A stretch of 9,847 nt of DNA from Chloroflexota bacterium (GCA_021823905.1 JAKALX010000110.1:1-9847), one strand, 5' to 3'; positions 1 through 8,577 are shown, counted from the first letter of the stretch. Numbers and translations are program-made. The notes: generated by a model from the sequence alone, not told the origin.

Positions 1-22
1 TACAATTCTCCGGCTGGAGCGA

Positions 23-1760
<1,738 letters not shown>

Positions 1761-1786
<26 letters not shown>

Positions 1787-1931
1787 GTCGGTCACCCCGT
1801 GTGGTTGCCGGGTCGCGCTCGAGCCAGAGGACGATCAGCCGCGCTAGAGGGACGAGAGCCGAGGGCCCTACCTTCCCTGACGTTAGGCTGGTCGGCTTGG
1901 CGACAGACTTGCGCGGCTTGGCGGATGCCAC
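1761..1931 (-). CDS. Small ORF (56 aa) overlapping the recombinase start; function unknown
   Basis: A GTG start at 1931 follows a strong Shine-Dalgarno (GAGGAGGTGG, 1938-1947) with about 9 bases of spacing. The frame runs 56 codons to TAG at 1763-1761 and overlaps the start of the recombinase gene by 26 bases in another frame, so the two would be translationally coupled. The product is basic at its N-terminus (MASAKPRKSVAKP), has a short hydrophobic stretch (ALVPLARLIVLWLE, about residues 25-38), and ends charged. I do not recognise the family. Support comes from the ribosome site and overlap rather than homology. A competing minus-strand frame (2070 to 1792) covers part of the same DNA without a comparable ribosome site. 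Confidence 0.45.
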
Positions 1932-2100
1932 CGTGGGCCACCTCCTCGAATCGAAGGTGGCGCCACATATCCCGGTGTAAAGGGATGGCAGTGTGGTTTT
2001 CAGAGGTCATTCGCCGAGATCCCGGACTTTTCGCGAGAATTACCGTAGCCGGGGATTTTCCGGCCTGCAAGGGAAGCTCTATCTTATATATAGATATATA
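1932..2100 (-). other. Upstream region of the recombinase operon with an AT-rich island
   Basis: This stretch separates the 298-aa gene from the small ORF and recombinase, and should carry their promoter. It contains an abrupt run of A/T (about 2081-2100) including the 10-bp palindrome GATATATATC (2093-2102), unlike the GC-rich surroundings, and a small inverted repeat GCCGG/CCGGC (2048-2052, 2060-2064). A TTGCAG-17-TACGGT promoter-like pair flanks that repeat on the minus strand, but the match is weak. No convincing operator or terminator was seen. Confidence 0.3.
1937..1961 (-). promoter_or_regulatory. Hairpin covering the ribosome binding site of the small ORF
   Basis: AGGTGGC (1955-1961) and GCCACCT (1937-1943) are perfect 7-base complements around an 11-base loop. 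In the minus-strand transcript the downstream arm contains the Shine-Dalgarno of the 56-aa ORF, so folding would hide it. This could keep expression of the small ORF, and of the recombinase coupled to it, low. The pairing is visible in the sequence; regulation is inferred. Confidence 0.4.
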
Positions 2101-2997
2101 TCAGGAGACCATCTTCCGGAGAAGCGCGAGCTGCTCGGCGGTGAGAGCCTCGGGGTCTTCCGGCAACGGCTCGCCGTTCCACGGTTGGATGGACGAGCCC
2201 GAGCGCACGGTCGCCAGCCGGGGGTCGGCTTCGATCTCGCCCTCAGGGAGGTAGAGGGTCCAGCGGAGGGTCACGGGGTTCACCGTGGCGGCGATCGTGT
2301 CGGGTGGGGCCTCCCTGGCCTGTGGTGGCATCTGTGGAGCGGGGCCCGGAGTGGCACGTGGGGTTTCCTGTTGAGCGACCATTTGGGACGGGTCCCGGGT
2401 TGGCGGGCTCTCGGCGACGCGGTCGTTCGGTGGTATCTCGGTGGGAGCGGGAGTCGTTGGCGGGTCCGGGACAGGGGGTGGCTCCGGTTCGGGGTGGGGC
2501 TGTGGGGTCGCGGGGACTGGGGCTGTTGAGCGGGCTCGCTTGCGGTAGGCCTGGGTCACCGTCATGATCGGCAGCAGTTCCTTGAGATCGCTCGCTCCGA
2601 CCGTCCACATCTCCCGGTCCGCGAACGTCGTGCTGATGGCGGCGAGTTGGTCTCCAAGGAGGGCTGCCATCCTTGCTCGCAGGATGGTGTCCTTGTAGCC
2701 GGCGAGCAGGTAGGCGTTGAGTCGGCTCGCCACCTCGGCGAGGTTCTCGAAGAGGGCCTGGCGCTGCTGGACTGGGTCACGGTCGGGGTGGGCGGTGATG
2801 ATCGCGTTCCACTCGTCCGGGAACGCCTTGGTGAGTTCATCGGTTCCGACCGCGTCACCGTCGGCGAGGAGCGCGATGAGCTTCCTCTGTTTGGACGTGA
2901 GTTGACGTCGCCGGTAGGTGTGGCCGGACTCGTGACCGTAGCGCTTGGCGCCGATGAGCACCGCCTCCGAGAACGCGTCGGGTTCGAGGGCTCGCAT
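2101..2997 (-). CDS. Protein with helical N-terminal domain and proline-rich linker; function unknown
   Basis: The product is 298 residues and is not recognised. Residues 1-155 look helical and mixed-charge. Residues about 158-234 form a low-complexity linker rich in Pro, Ala, Thr and Glu. Residues about 235-298 look like a small globular tail containing TLRWTLYLPEGEIEADPR. No signal peptide or membrane segment is evident, so it is probably cytoplasmic. The ATG at 2997 follows TAGGAGG with 5-base spacing, and the TAG of that motif is the stop codon of the upstream replication-relaxation-like gene, so the two are co-transcribed and probably act together. The linker suggests a tethering or adaptor protein, but that is only a guess from architecture. 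Coding potential is strong; identity is open. Confidence 0.8.
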   Translation of the reverse strand: MRALEPDAFSEAVLIGAKRYGHESGHTYRRRQLTSKQRKLIALLADGDAVGTDELTKAFPDEWNAIITAHPDRDPVQQRQALFENLAEVASRLNAYLLAGYKDTILRARMAALLGDQLAAISTTFADREMWTVGASDLKELLPIMTVTQAYRKRARSTAPVPATPQPHPEPEPPPVPDPPTTPAPTEIPPNDRVAESPPTRDPSQMVAQQETPRATPGPAPQMPPQAREAPPDTIAATVNPVTLRWTLYLPEGEIEADPRLATVRSGSSIQPWNGEPLPEDPEALTAEQLALLRKMVS

Positions 2998-3006
2998 CGT
3001 GTCCTC

Positions 3007-3885
3007 CTACTCGTCGAGGGCGTGGAGCCCCTCGCGACCGGAGACGGTCCACACGGGCGCCGAGAGCGAGCCGCGTCCGGCCATCTCCTCGCTCACGATG
3101 ACCCACACGAGGGTTGAGAGATCCTCCCTCGTCGCGAGGCCGAGCACCGCTGCCCGCCTCTTCTCGTCCGGCACGACCCAGAGCAACCGGGCGCCCTTGA
3201 ACGCGTGGTCGAACAGCTCCGCATAGGCCGTCAGCCCCGCGTCGAACGCCTCGCGAAACAGGACGAGCTTCCCGTGCACGCTCGACCCCGCCGCACGGTG
3301 GAGCGGCTCGGTCCCACGGTCGATCTCGAGGACGAACAGCGCTGAGGAGCCGTTGGGGTGATCGATCGTGAACACGCCGTCCGGGATGAACTGTGCCGCG
3401 CCGACCTGCAGAGCCACGCGCCGGCGTTGGTGTCCATTCTGCCGAACCTCCTCGTAGGCGGGGACGAACCGGTAGGCAACCCCCTGGGCCTCGCACGCTT
3501 CGCGGATCCAGATGCGGGCGTCGGTGAGGGCCTCGTGGTGGGCGAGGTAGCCAAGCGCCCTCGGAACGTGAAACGGCACGAGCAAGTCCTTCGTTGCGAG
3601 CCCCTCGGCCGCGGCGACGTGCCGCGCCCCGGACCGTGACAGGCAGTAGATGAAGCGCTGGTCGCCGAGCGGCCCGGTCGAGGGAAGGCGAAACCGAGTG
3701 ACGAGCGCCAGGGTGGCAAGCTTGCGCAGCCGCCGCTGGGCGATCTTGAGGTGGCCGACGTGGAGGCGGCTTACCTGCGCGGCCGTGAGATACCGGAAGA
3801 GCCAGAGGTCCCGCAGGATGACGAGGTCCCGGGGCACCATCCTGTACCCCGGCGGGACCACCTGAGAAGAACGATCGTTTCCCAT
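3007..3885 (-). CDS. Replication-relaxation family-like protein
   Basis: The product is 292 residues from ATG 3885. Residues about 16-96 resemble the N-terminal winged helix of replication-relaxation proteins, starting with a VPRDLVILRDLWLFRYLTAA pattern. Residues about 165-206 carry FIPDGVF, then LFVLEIDRGTE, then a lysine (D169, E187, D189, K206), a spacing reminiscent of PD-(D/E)XK-fold enzymes, though an E-x-D replaces the usual E-x-K. The family occurs on plasmids and integrative elements, often near DNA-transfer ATPases, as here. A catalytic role is not shown. The start is uncertain: ATG 3840 is an alternative, and neither has a strong ribosome site. The frame stays open to 4320 but would then run into the divergent ATPase gene, so that extension is not used. 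Confidence 0.82.
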   Translation of the reverse strand: MGNDRSSQVVPPGYRMVPRDLVILRDLWLFRYLTAAQVSRLHVGHLKIAQRRLRKLATLALVTRFRLPSTGPLGDQRFIYCLSRSGARHVAAAEGLATKDLLVPFHVPRALGYLAHHEALTDARIWIREACEAQGVAYRFVPAYEEVRQNGHQRRRVALQVGAAQFIPDGVFTIDHPNGSSALFVLEIDRGTEPLHRAAGSSVHGKLVLFREAFDAGLTAYAELFDHAFKGARLLWVVPDEKRRAAVLGLATREDLSTLVWVIVSEEMAGRGSLSAPVWTVSGREGLHALDE

Positions 3886-3892
3886 CTCAGCT

Positions 3893-3955
3893 GGATAGTC
3901 GGTTCTCCGTTGCAGGACGGGCGGTTTCCCCCGTGAAACGGCCTCCCGACTATCC
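3893..3955. promoter_or_regulatory. Divergent control region bracketed by a 10-bp inverted repeat
   Basis: GGATAGTCGG (3893-3902) and CCGACTATCC (3946-3955) are perfect inverted copies 43 bases apart. One lies 7 bases from the replication-relaxation start (3885), the other 5 bases from the ATPase start (3961). A smaller repeat, GTTTC (3924-3928) with GAAAC (3935-3939), lies between. The symmetry suggests one regulator could act on both divergent operons, either by looping or by covering both translation starts. No clear -35/-10 pair was identified. Confidence 0.5.
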
Positions 3956-3960
3956 GGGTG

Positions 3961-6378
3961 ATGAGGAACGAACTCTCGACCGTGATCAAGAAGACCATCA
4001 CCCAGCTCGGCGAAGGTCTGCTCGAGCGGGCGCTCGCCCGGGAGGGGGCCAAGGGGTGCGGGTCCATCCTGTGCACCGCTCCGGTGGACCTCGAACCGCC
4101 GTACGAGCCCTTCGATGCGACCGCTATCCTTGGGCCAAGGGAGCGTGCGTGGACCGAGCCGCCGGCCGGGGATGTCACCTGGACCACGAGCAAGGTCTTC
4201 GCGGCCCCGGAGGACATCCTCTCCCTCCCCTGGACCGAGACCCTCTTTCGGGCGTGGTCTCCGTTTGCCGGCCCATTCGCCTTCGAGCTGATCGGGACGC
4301 ACGGTACCGTCGGCGTGCACATCGCCATTCCCAGGGCGCAGGACCCCGCCGTGCGCAGGGTCATGTCAGGATTGTTCCCCGGGCTCCGGCTGCAGGAGGT
4401 TGCGCGGCCGTTCAGTGGGCGGGACGCATCGCTTCCCCTGGCGGTCGAGGAGATCGTGCCGGTCCCGCCCTACCACCGCACCCTCTCGCTGATCGGCAAG
4501 GAAGGTGCGAGCCCGCTCGGCATCGCGTACCAGGCGCTGATGGGACTCGACGAGGGGGAACTTGGCGTCTACCAGGTGCTCTTCAAACCGACCGCCCCGG
4601 AGCACGAGTGGCACTTCAACATCCAGTGCCTCGTCGAGGGCGAACGCCGCGCGGCCGAGCTGCACTACCTCGGGGGTCTCTCTCCCGAGTTCTCCTACGA
4701 CACGGAGCTGCCCTCGCGGCTGGACGCCTCCGCGAAGGAGAAGATCGCCAAAGACTGCGCGATGTACGCCGTCATCTGCCGGTACGCCGCCTGGGCTCCT
4801 CCCGAGCGGGCGGAGGCCTTCTTCGAGGTCATGCGGGGCGCCACCGGCGTGCTGCGGTTCGGCAACCACGCGTGGCGGCGGGTGACCAACGAGACGTTTC
4901 AGCGCTGTCTCGGGGCGGGCGACGTGCTCCGAATGGTCGTGCGCCGCCGGGCGCACCGGCCCGGTCTGGTCGCAACCTCGGAGGAGCTCGCGAGCTTCGT
5001 GCACCTGCCGAACGCCTGGGCGCTCGAGATGTTCGAAGGTGTCGAGCGGCGCGCAGGGCACGAATGGCGCGGCGAGGACAAGGGGGCGATCACCTCCGGC
5101 GACGTCGAGCTCGGGGTCAACCTCTACGCCGGACAGCGCGTGCCGGTGGTGGTGCCGTCCGAGCTGCGGCTGCACCACACCCGCGTGGTTGGCAAGACCG
5201 GCTATGGGAAGTCCTACCTGGTGCTCAACATGTTCCTCTCGGACGCGGCGTCGGGCCAGGGCGTCGGCCTCATCGATCCCCACGGCGACCTCTCGGACGA
5301 GGTGCTCGCACGCCTCCCCGAGGACCGTCTCGATGACCTCGTGTACGTGACCTTCACCGAACCCGGCCTCATGCCCCAATGGAACCCCTTTGGCGCCAAG
5401 GTCCCTCCAGGGAAGTTCGCCGACGACTTCACGCGGGCGCTCGTCACCTCAGGGGAATACCTCGGCCCCCAGATGGCACACGTCATTCGCAACGGGGCGT
5501 ACACCGTGCACGTGTTGGGTGGCTGCCTGGACGACTTCACCGCGATGCTTCTGCGGACGGCGGAGGGTGAGGCTCTTATCCAGAGAGCCATGAAGGTCGT
5601 GGAAAACCCCGACGTCCGGCGCTTCTGGAGCCACGAGTTTCGCACCTACGGCAAGCAGCAGCTCCAGAGCACCCTCAACAAGCTGTCGCGGATGACGACG
5701 AACGATGCCGTCGGAGCGATGTTCCGTCAGAGGGAGAACGCCCTCGACCCGCGGGAGTGGATGGATCGGCGCAAGGTGGTCGTGATCAACCTCTCCTCGG
5801 GCATCCTCGGTCTCGAGCTCGGCAAGTTCATCGGCGGGCTGCTGTGCTCGCTCATCCACCGGGCGGCGGTCTCGCGCGCCGATCTCGAGGAGTCCGAGCG
5901 GGTGCCGTTCTTCCTCAACCTCGACGAGGTTCAAGATCTGCAGTCGGGCGCCCTGGCCGAGATGCTCTCGGAGGTCCGCAAGTACAAGCTGGGAGTCCTC
6001 CTCGCCCACCAGCACCTGGGGCAGCTCGATCCCTCGCTCGCCGAGGCCGTGGGCAACTGCTCCACGGCGATCGCCTTTCAGCCGGGCCCGGGCGACGGGC
6101 CGCAGCTCCGCCGAGCACTGCACGGCAAGGTCTCGGAGCAGGAGCTGTCCAACCTCACACGGCGGCAGGCCCTGGCCGCCGTCGGTAACCGCGTCGTGAG
6201 CCTGACCACGGTCACCTGCCCCTACCCGAGGCTGCGGGACGGGCGGGCCCTGGCGCGGCAGATCGCGGAGCGCACGTACATGCGGATCGGCGGGGAGGCC
6301 ACGCCAGGACCAGCCCGAGTGGTCGCGCGAAGGGACCGGGTCTACGACCGGCTCGGAGACAAGGAGGACACACCATGA
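3961..6378 (+). CDS. VirD4/HerA-like DNA-translocation ATPase (coupling-protein type)
   Basis: This is an 805-residue P-loop ATPase that should pump DNA using ATP. A family-specific N-terminal region of about 390 residues precedes the motor domain. Walker A is GKTGYGKS (411-418). A DPHGDL motif typical of conjugative coupling ATPases follows shortly after. Walker B is FFLNLDE, with D655 and E656, and a sensor-like LAHQHLGQ motif includes Q684. No convincing transmembrane helix is seen at the N-terminus, unlike classical VirD4, so it may be a soluble HerA or coupling-type motor. ATG 3961 was chosen over the adjacent GTG 3958; neither has a strong ribosome site. Its stop overlaps the next start as ATGA, indicating coupling with the two small downstream genes. 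The ATPase family is clear; the substrate and pathway are inferred. Confidence 0.92.
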   Translation: MRNELSTVIKKTITQLGEGLLERALAREGAKGCGSILCTAPVDLEPPYEPFDATAILGPRERAWTEPPAGDVTWTTSKVFAAPEDILSLPWTETLFRAWSPFAGPFAFELIGTHGTVGVHIAIPRAQDPAVRRVMSGLFPGLRLQEVARPFSGRDASLPLAVEEIVPVPPYHRTLSLIGKEGASPLGIAYQALMGLDEGELGVYQVLFKPTAPEHEWHFNIQCLVEGERRAAELHYLGGLSPEFSYDTELPSRLDASAKEKIAKDCAMYAVICRYAAWAPPERAEAFFEVMRGATGVLRFGNHAWRRVTNETFQRCLGAGDVLRMVVRRRAHRPGLVATSEELASFVHLPNAWALEMFEGVERRAGHEWRGEDKGAITSGDVELGVNLYAGQRVPVVVPSELRLHHTRVVGKTGYGKSYLVLNMFLSDAASGQGVGLIDPHGDLSDEVLARLPEDRLDDLVYVTFTEPGLMPQWNPFGAKVPPGKFADDFTRALVTSGEYLGPQMAHVIRNGAYTVHVLGGCLDDFTAMLLRTAEGEALIQRAMKVVENPDVRRFWSHEFRTYGKQQLQSTLNKLSRMTTNDAVGAMFRQRENALDPREWMDRRKVVVINLSSGILGLELGKFIGGLLCSLIHRAAVSRADLEESERVPFFLNLDEVQDLQSGALAEMLSEVRKYKLGVLLAHQHLGQLDPSLAEAVGNCSTAIAFQPGPGDGPQLRRALHGKVSEQELSNLTRRQALAAVGNRVVSLTTVTCPYPRLRDGRALARQIAERTYMRIGGEATPGPARVVARRDRVYDRLGDKEDTP

Positions 6379-6959
6379 GCATCGACGTGGATCGCATCCT
6401 GAGGCTTCTGGACCAGTCGCGGATCAACCAGGACGTGCTGATGGCGCACGACGAGGCGCGCGAGACCTTCCGCTTGCGGACCATGCGGGCACGCGATGCG
6501 CGGGAGTTCAAGTGGATCGTGACCACCTACTACCAGCACCACGTCCGCCACGCCGGCCAGGGTACGGCGAGCGAGGAGGAGGCGTTCGGCGAGGCCAAGC
6601 GACTCCTCGACACCGTCTATACGAAGGACCCCTTTCAGGAGGGGTACAACGTCGCCCTCCGCATGGGCCTTGACGGTTCGCAGGGCGGGCTGCGTGACGT
6701 CATCAACCAGATCGCCGACACGCTCAAGGCTCGCCACCTGCAGAAGTACATGGACCATGTGTACTTCGATCACATCAATCCGCTCTCGAAGACGGAGAAC
6801 ATGGAGCTGTCGCGGGCGTTCTACCACCGCTTCGGGCCGGTGCTGCGGGAGTTCGGTTTCGAGGTGGACGAGATGACGTTCGCGTGGAACACCCGCGCGG
6901 CCCTGGAGTACCACCGGCAGGTCCTCGAGCACCTGTTCGGCATCGCCAAGAAGATCTAG
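6375..6959 (+). CDS. Hypothetical protein, first of two tandem paralogues next to the ATPase
   Basis: The product is 194 residues, predicted mostly helical and soluble, with no known family recognised. It starts in the ATGA overlap with the ATPase stop and has AAGGAGG at 6361-6367. Residues 104-147 align without gaps to residues 106-149 of the next gene, with 16 of 44 identical by hand count, including GG-x-R, I-x-x-TL, Y-x-D-x-V and E-x-MEL-x-R. The pair therefore arose by duplication. Tight coupling to the motor suggests a partner or adaptor in the same complex, possibly a hetero-oligomer with its paralogue. No catalytic motif or metal-binding cluster is apparent. Confidence 0.85.
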   Translation: MSIDVDRILRLLDQSRINQDVLMAHDEARETFRLRTMRARDAREFKWIVTTYYQHHVRHAGQGTASEEEAFGEAKRLLDTVYTKDPFQEGYNVALRMGLDGSQGGLRDVINQIADTLKARHLQKYMDHVYFDHINPLSKTENMELSRAFYHRFGPVLREFGFEVDEMTFAWNTRAALEYHRQVLEHLFGIAKKI

Positions 6960-6968
6960 GAGGCGACG

Positions 6969-7532
6969 ATGGCTGACATCCAGGAGGTGCTGCACGCCCT
7001 CTCCCCGGAGGTGCTGCGGGGGCAGTTCCAGCTCCCGCATGCGGCGTGGCGGGAGGAGTACGTGGCGAGGTTCCTCGCGACCGAGTTGTACGAGGACATG
7101 GTCGATGAGCTCAGCCGCTTCGTCGCCCATGTGATGACCCGCTGGTTCGGCAACTGCGTGCAGTGGCCTGCCGACCGGGGGCGCTCGACCGCCGTGCGGC
7201 TGCTCAACGAGAAGCTCGGCGACGGACTGCATCCCAAGGCGGGAGAGTTCGCCGCGATGAAGATGTGCCGGCACGGGGACCGCGGCGGGATTCGCTACCT
7301 CCTGGATCTGATCTCGGAGACGCTGCTCCAGGAGAGTGTGAACCAGTACCTCGACTGCGTCGTGCTGCCGCGAATCTACCAGCTCCCGTTCGAGGAGAGC
7401 ATGGAGCTCGCCCGCCGGTACCTTCAGATCTACGACGTGGTCCCGGGACTCGCGATGGAGAGTCCCTCTGGGATCGTGATGCGCTGGCGGCAGATCATCC
7501 ACCAGCACGCCCGGCAGGTGCTAGCCGGCTGA
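6969..7532 (+). CDS. Hypothetical protein, second tandem paralogue next to the ATPase
   Basis: The product is 187 residues, helical and soluble in appearance, and not assigned to a known family. The ribosome site AGGAGG overlaps the stop of the preceding gene (TAGGAGG, 6957-6963), with 5 bases to ATG 6969, so the three genes form one operon. It shares the RLL, GG-x-R, TL, Y-x-D-x-V and MEL-x-R positions with its neighbour at nearly constant offset, while the first 65 residues differ strongly. The divergence suggests specialised roles. It is the last gene of the plus-strand operon; no clear terminator was found behind it. Confidence 0.85.
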   Translation: MADIQEVLHALSPEVLRGQFQLPHAAWREEYVARFLATELYEDMVDELSRFVAHVMTRWFGNCVQWPADRGRSTAVRLLNEKLGDGLHPKAGEFAAMKMCRHGDRGGIRYLLDLISETLLQESVNQYLDCVVLPRIYQLPFEESMELARRYLQIYDVVPGLAMESPSGIVMRWRQIIHQHARQVLAG

Positions 7533-7775
7533 GGGACGGACGGGACTGCGAGGTCGAGGGTGGTTCCCCGGAAGAGTTCCCCGATGGGACTAGGGATCGA
7601 AACCCAACATCATCCATTGAGGTGACTTCTACCGCTGCGGTGTGCACGACTTTCTTGCATCTTTCTTTCCATTGGATGCTTTGCGCCCCATTTGAACGGA
7701 GTTCCCTGTGAGCTGCGGGTGAAGATGGAATGGACACGTGCAGCTATTGATGTGCTGATGCTTGGTGTGGTGTGG

Positions 7776-7860
7776 GATGGTGTGCTCGCTTCGAGGTGTC
7801 GTCGGCTGGTATGCCATTTTGCTAGTTGGTCGTGATCGAGGTCGGTGATGGCACACCATC
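7776..7860. repeat. Perfect 10-bp inverted repeat with 65-base spacing
   Basis: GATGGTGTGC at 7776-7785 is the exact reverse complement of GCACACCATC at 7851-7860. The second arm also makes a small local hairpin with the preceding GATGG (GATGG-CACA-CCATC). Long spacing favours protein binding or cruciform formation over a simple transcript hairpin. Confidence 0.7.
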
Positions 7861-7945
7861 TGTCCTGGTGGAAATCGGGACTGGGTTGTTGGAATCTTCT
7901 CAGAGATCATCAAGACAGAAACATCCGAACCATGACACCAGTGCC

Positions 7946-8041
7946 TTGCAACAGCAAGCCAAGCTGGCTGTCTTGGTGCAGGTGAGGTGGCACTCTGGGC
8001 AATCGGCGGTCGTTGCAACAGTGTCAGTTGTCTTGGTTCAG
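7946..8041 (+). repeat. Composite direct repeat (two half-motifs, two copies)
   Basis: The order TTGCAACAG then TGTCTTGGTNCAG occurs twice, at 7946-7954 plus 7969-7981 and at 8013-8021 plus 8029-8041. The spacing within copies is 14 and 7 bases. Two half-motifs repeated in order resemble iteron-like or regulator binding sites. Two copies are too few to call an iteron array. Confidence 0.6.
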
Positions 8042-8076
8042 CGCTCCGGTATAGCGGCGCCGGAATCAGGCGCCGG

Positions 8077-8105
8077 AGAAAGAAAAGGGGACGCTAGTCG
8101 TCCCC
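8077..8105 (-). terminator. Factor-independent terminator of the 58-aa gene, stop codon in its loop
   Basis: On the minus strand GGGGACG, loop ACTAG, and CGTCCCC form a perfect 7-bp hairpin (8105-8087), followed by TTTTCTTTCT (8086-8077). The gene's TAG stop (8096-8094) lies in the loop. Stem plus U-rich tail is the canonical form. Confidence 0.8.
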
Positions 8106-8270
8106 GAACAGGTCTTCGATGCCGAGCGGGCGCCGCTCGTGCGGGTTGTCGCAGGCTCGCAACTCGCCGAGCCGGAGGTCCCGGAAGTACGGGCGGCCGT
8201 GGACGTAGACCACGGTCAGGCACCGCGGGCTTTGCTCTGGCGTTGTCTCGATGTCGTTCGTGTGTTCCAT
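8094..8270 (-). CDS. Small conserved-looking protein of 58 aa; function unknown
   Basis: The ATG at 8270 follows GGAGG with 8-base spacing. The product has a polar N-terminus, then a compact block (about residues 17-47) with VYVHGRPYFRDLRLGELRA followed by DNPHE, and an acidic end (EDLFGDD). A pattern of HGRPYFRDLRLGE then DNPH looks like a folded small domain; I recall similar short proteins on plasmids and phages but cannot name a family. The frame is open further upstream to 8318, but the ribosome site marks 8270. It is the last gene of the minus-strand run and ends in a strong terminator. Confidence 0.7.
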   Translation of the reverse strand: MEHTNDIETTPEQSPRCLTVVYVHGRPYFRDLRLGELRACDNPHERRPLGIEDLFGDD

Positions 8271-8304
8271 GGGGTGTTCCTCCGGGGGCGGCGCCGCATT
8301 GTCG

Positions 8305-8429
8305 CGGCTCCCTCCCACCGGGGGCCTCTGGAGGGAGACCCCTCACGAAACCGACCGCCGAGCCCCAACAGGGGCGAGGGTCGGTTCGATGAATGGGGTC
8401 GACCGTCCCCCGGCGGTGGGAGGGAGCCG
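8305..8429. repeat. 125-base nested palindrome between small genes
   Basis: The outer arms are perfect 16-mers: CGGCTCCCTCCCACCG (8305-8320) and its reverse complement (8414-8429). Successive inner pairings are GGGG (8321-8324) with CCCC (about 8408-8411), GACCCC (8337-8342) with GGGGTC (8395-8400), TCA with TGA, AACCGACC (8349-8356) with GGTCGGTT (8379-8386), and GCCCC (8362-8366) with GGGGC (8371-8375) around loop AACA. Weaker pairing continues outside (CATTGTC 8297-8303 with GACATTG 8429-8435). It could form a single long hairpin or cruciform. No coding frame explains it. Confidence 0.8.
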
Positions 8430-8490
8430 ACATTGAGCGTCGCCGCCTGGAACACCCCCGACACACGACGGCGAGAGCGCCAGCGCGCAG

Positions 8491-8524
8491 AGCCGCGGCT
8501 GCCGTAGGTCAACAGGCCGCGGCT
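8491..8524. repeat. 9-bp inverted repeat downstream of the 93-aa gene
   Basis: AGCCGCGGC (8491-8499) and GCCGCGGCT (8516-8524) are perfect complements across a 16-base loop. The position, just past the 93-aa gene terminator on the minus strand, suggests a transcript-end or barrier structure. No T run follows on either strand. Confidence 0.5.
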
Positions 8525-8544
8525 TGGTTGGGAGGCCGGGCCGC

Positions 8545-8577
8545 TGGAAGATAAGGGGCGCCGCTACTCGGTCCCCT
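8545..8577 (-). terminator. Probable terminator of the 93-aa gene, stop codon in its loop
   Basis: On the minus strand AGGGG (8577-8573) pairs with CCCCT (8558-8554) and an inner CCG with CGG, leaving a loop that includes the TAG stop (8566-8564). TATCTTCC follows. The design matches the stronger terminator of the 58-aa gene, but the stem has an internal loop and the U-rich tail is weak. Confidence 0.5.

Larger units (their letters stand above)
7533..8093. other. Non-coding region rich in spaced repeats; possible origin or control locus
   Basis: No frame here has a convincing start or protein-like composition, and base composition is visibly less GC-rich than the flanking genes. It holds a perfect 10-bp inverted repeat (7776-7785, 7851-7860), a composite direct repeat (7946-7981, 8013-8041), several CACACCA motifs on the minus strand near 7763-7785, and a nested repeat CTCCGG/CCGGAG (8043-8048, 8073-8078) enclosing two GGCGCC sites. 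It lies between convergent transcription units. An origin of transfer or replication would fit, but no known nick site or replication-protein site was recognised. Confidence 0.4.

Noticed and set aside
1792..2070. Minus-strand 92-codon frame whose stop overlaps the GTG at 1795.
   Set aside because: No strong ribosome site at its start and poor composition. The alternative 1931-1761 frame uses the evident Shine-Dalgarno.
2041..2070. Promoter-like TTGCAG-17-TACGGT on the minus strand.
   Set aside because: The -10 match is poor and overlaps a small inverted repeat, so it is not listed as a separate promoter.
3886..4320. Minus-strand upstream extension of the replication-relaxation-like gene to 437 codons.
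   Set aside because: It would overlap the clearly coding ATPase gene antisense, and the extra residues look like a low-quality shadow translation. The family-like sequence begins only after 3885.
3933..5336. Long plus-strand frame inside the ATPase gene.
   Set aside because: Arg/Gly/Pro-rich shadow of the ATPase frame in GC-rich DNA, with no domain motif.
7570..7612. CRISPR-repeat-like string ending in GGGATCGAAAC.
   Set aside because: It occurs once only, with no repeated unit or spacers nearby and no cas genes, so it is treated as chance.
7629..8018. Minus-strand 129-codon frame in the repeat region.
   Set aside because: Composition is not protein-like (many His, Pro, Thr and Ser), no ribosome site, and it overlaps repeats.
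7826..8392. Plus-strand 188-codon frame across the repeat region and the 58-aa gene.
   Set aside because: It crosses a strong terminator and a better supported gene on the other strand, and its late part is a shadow translation.
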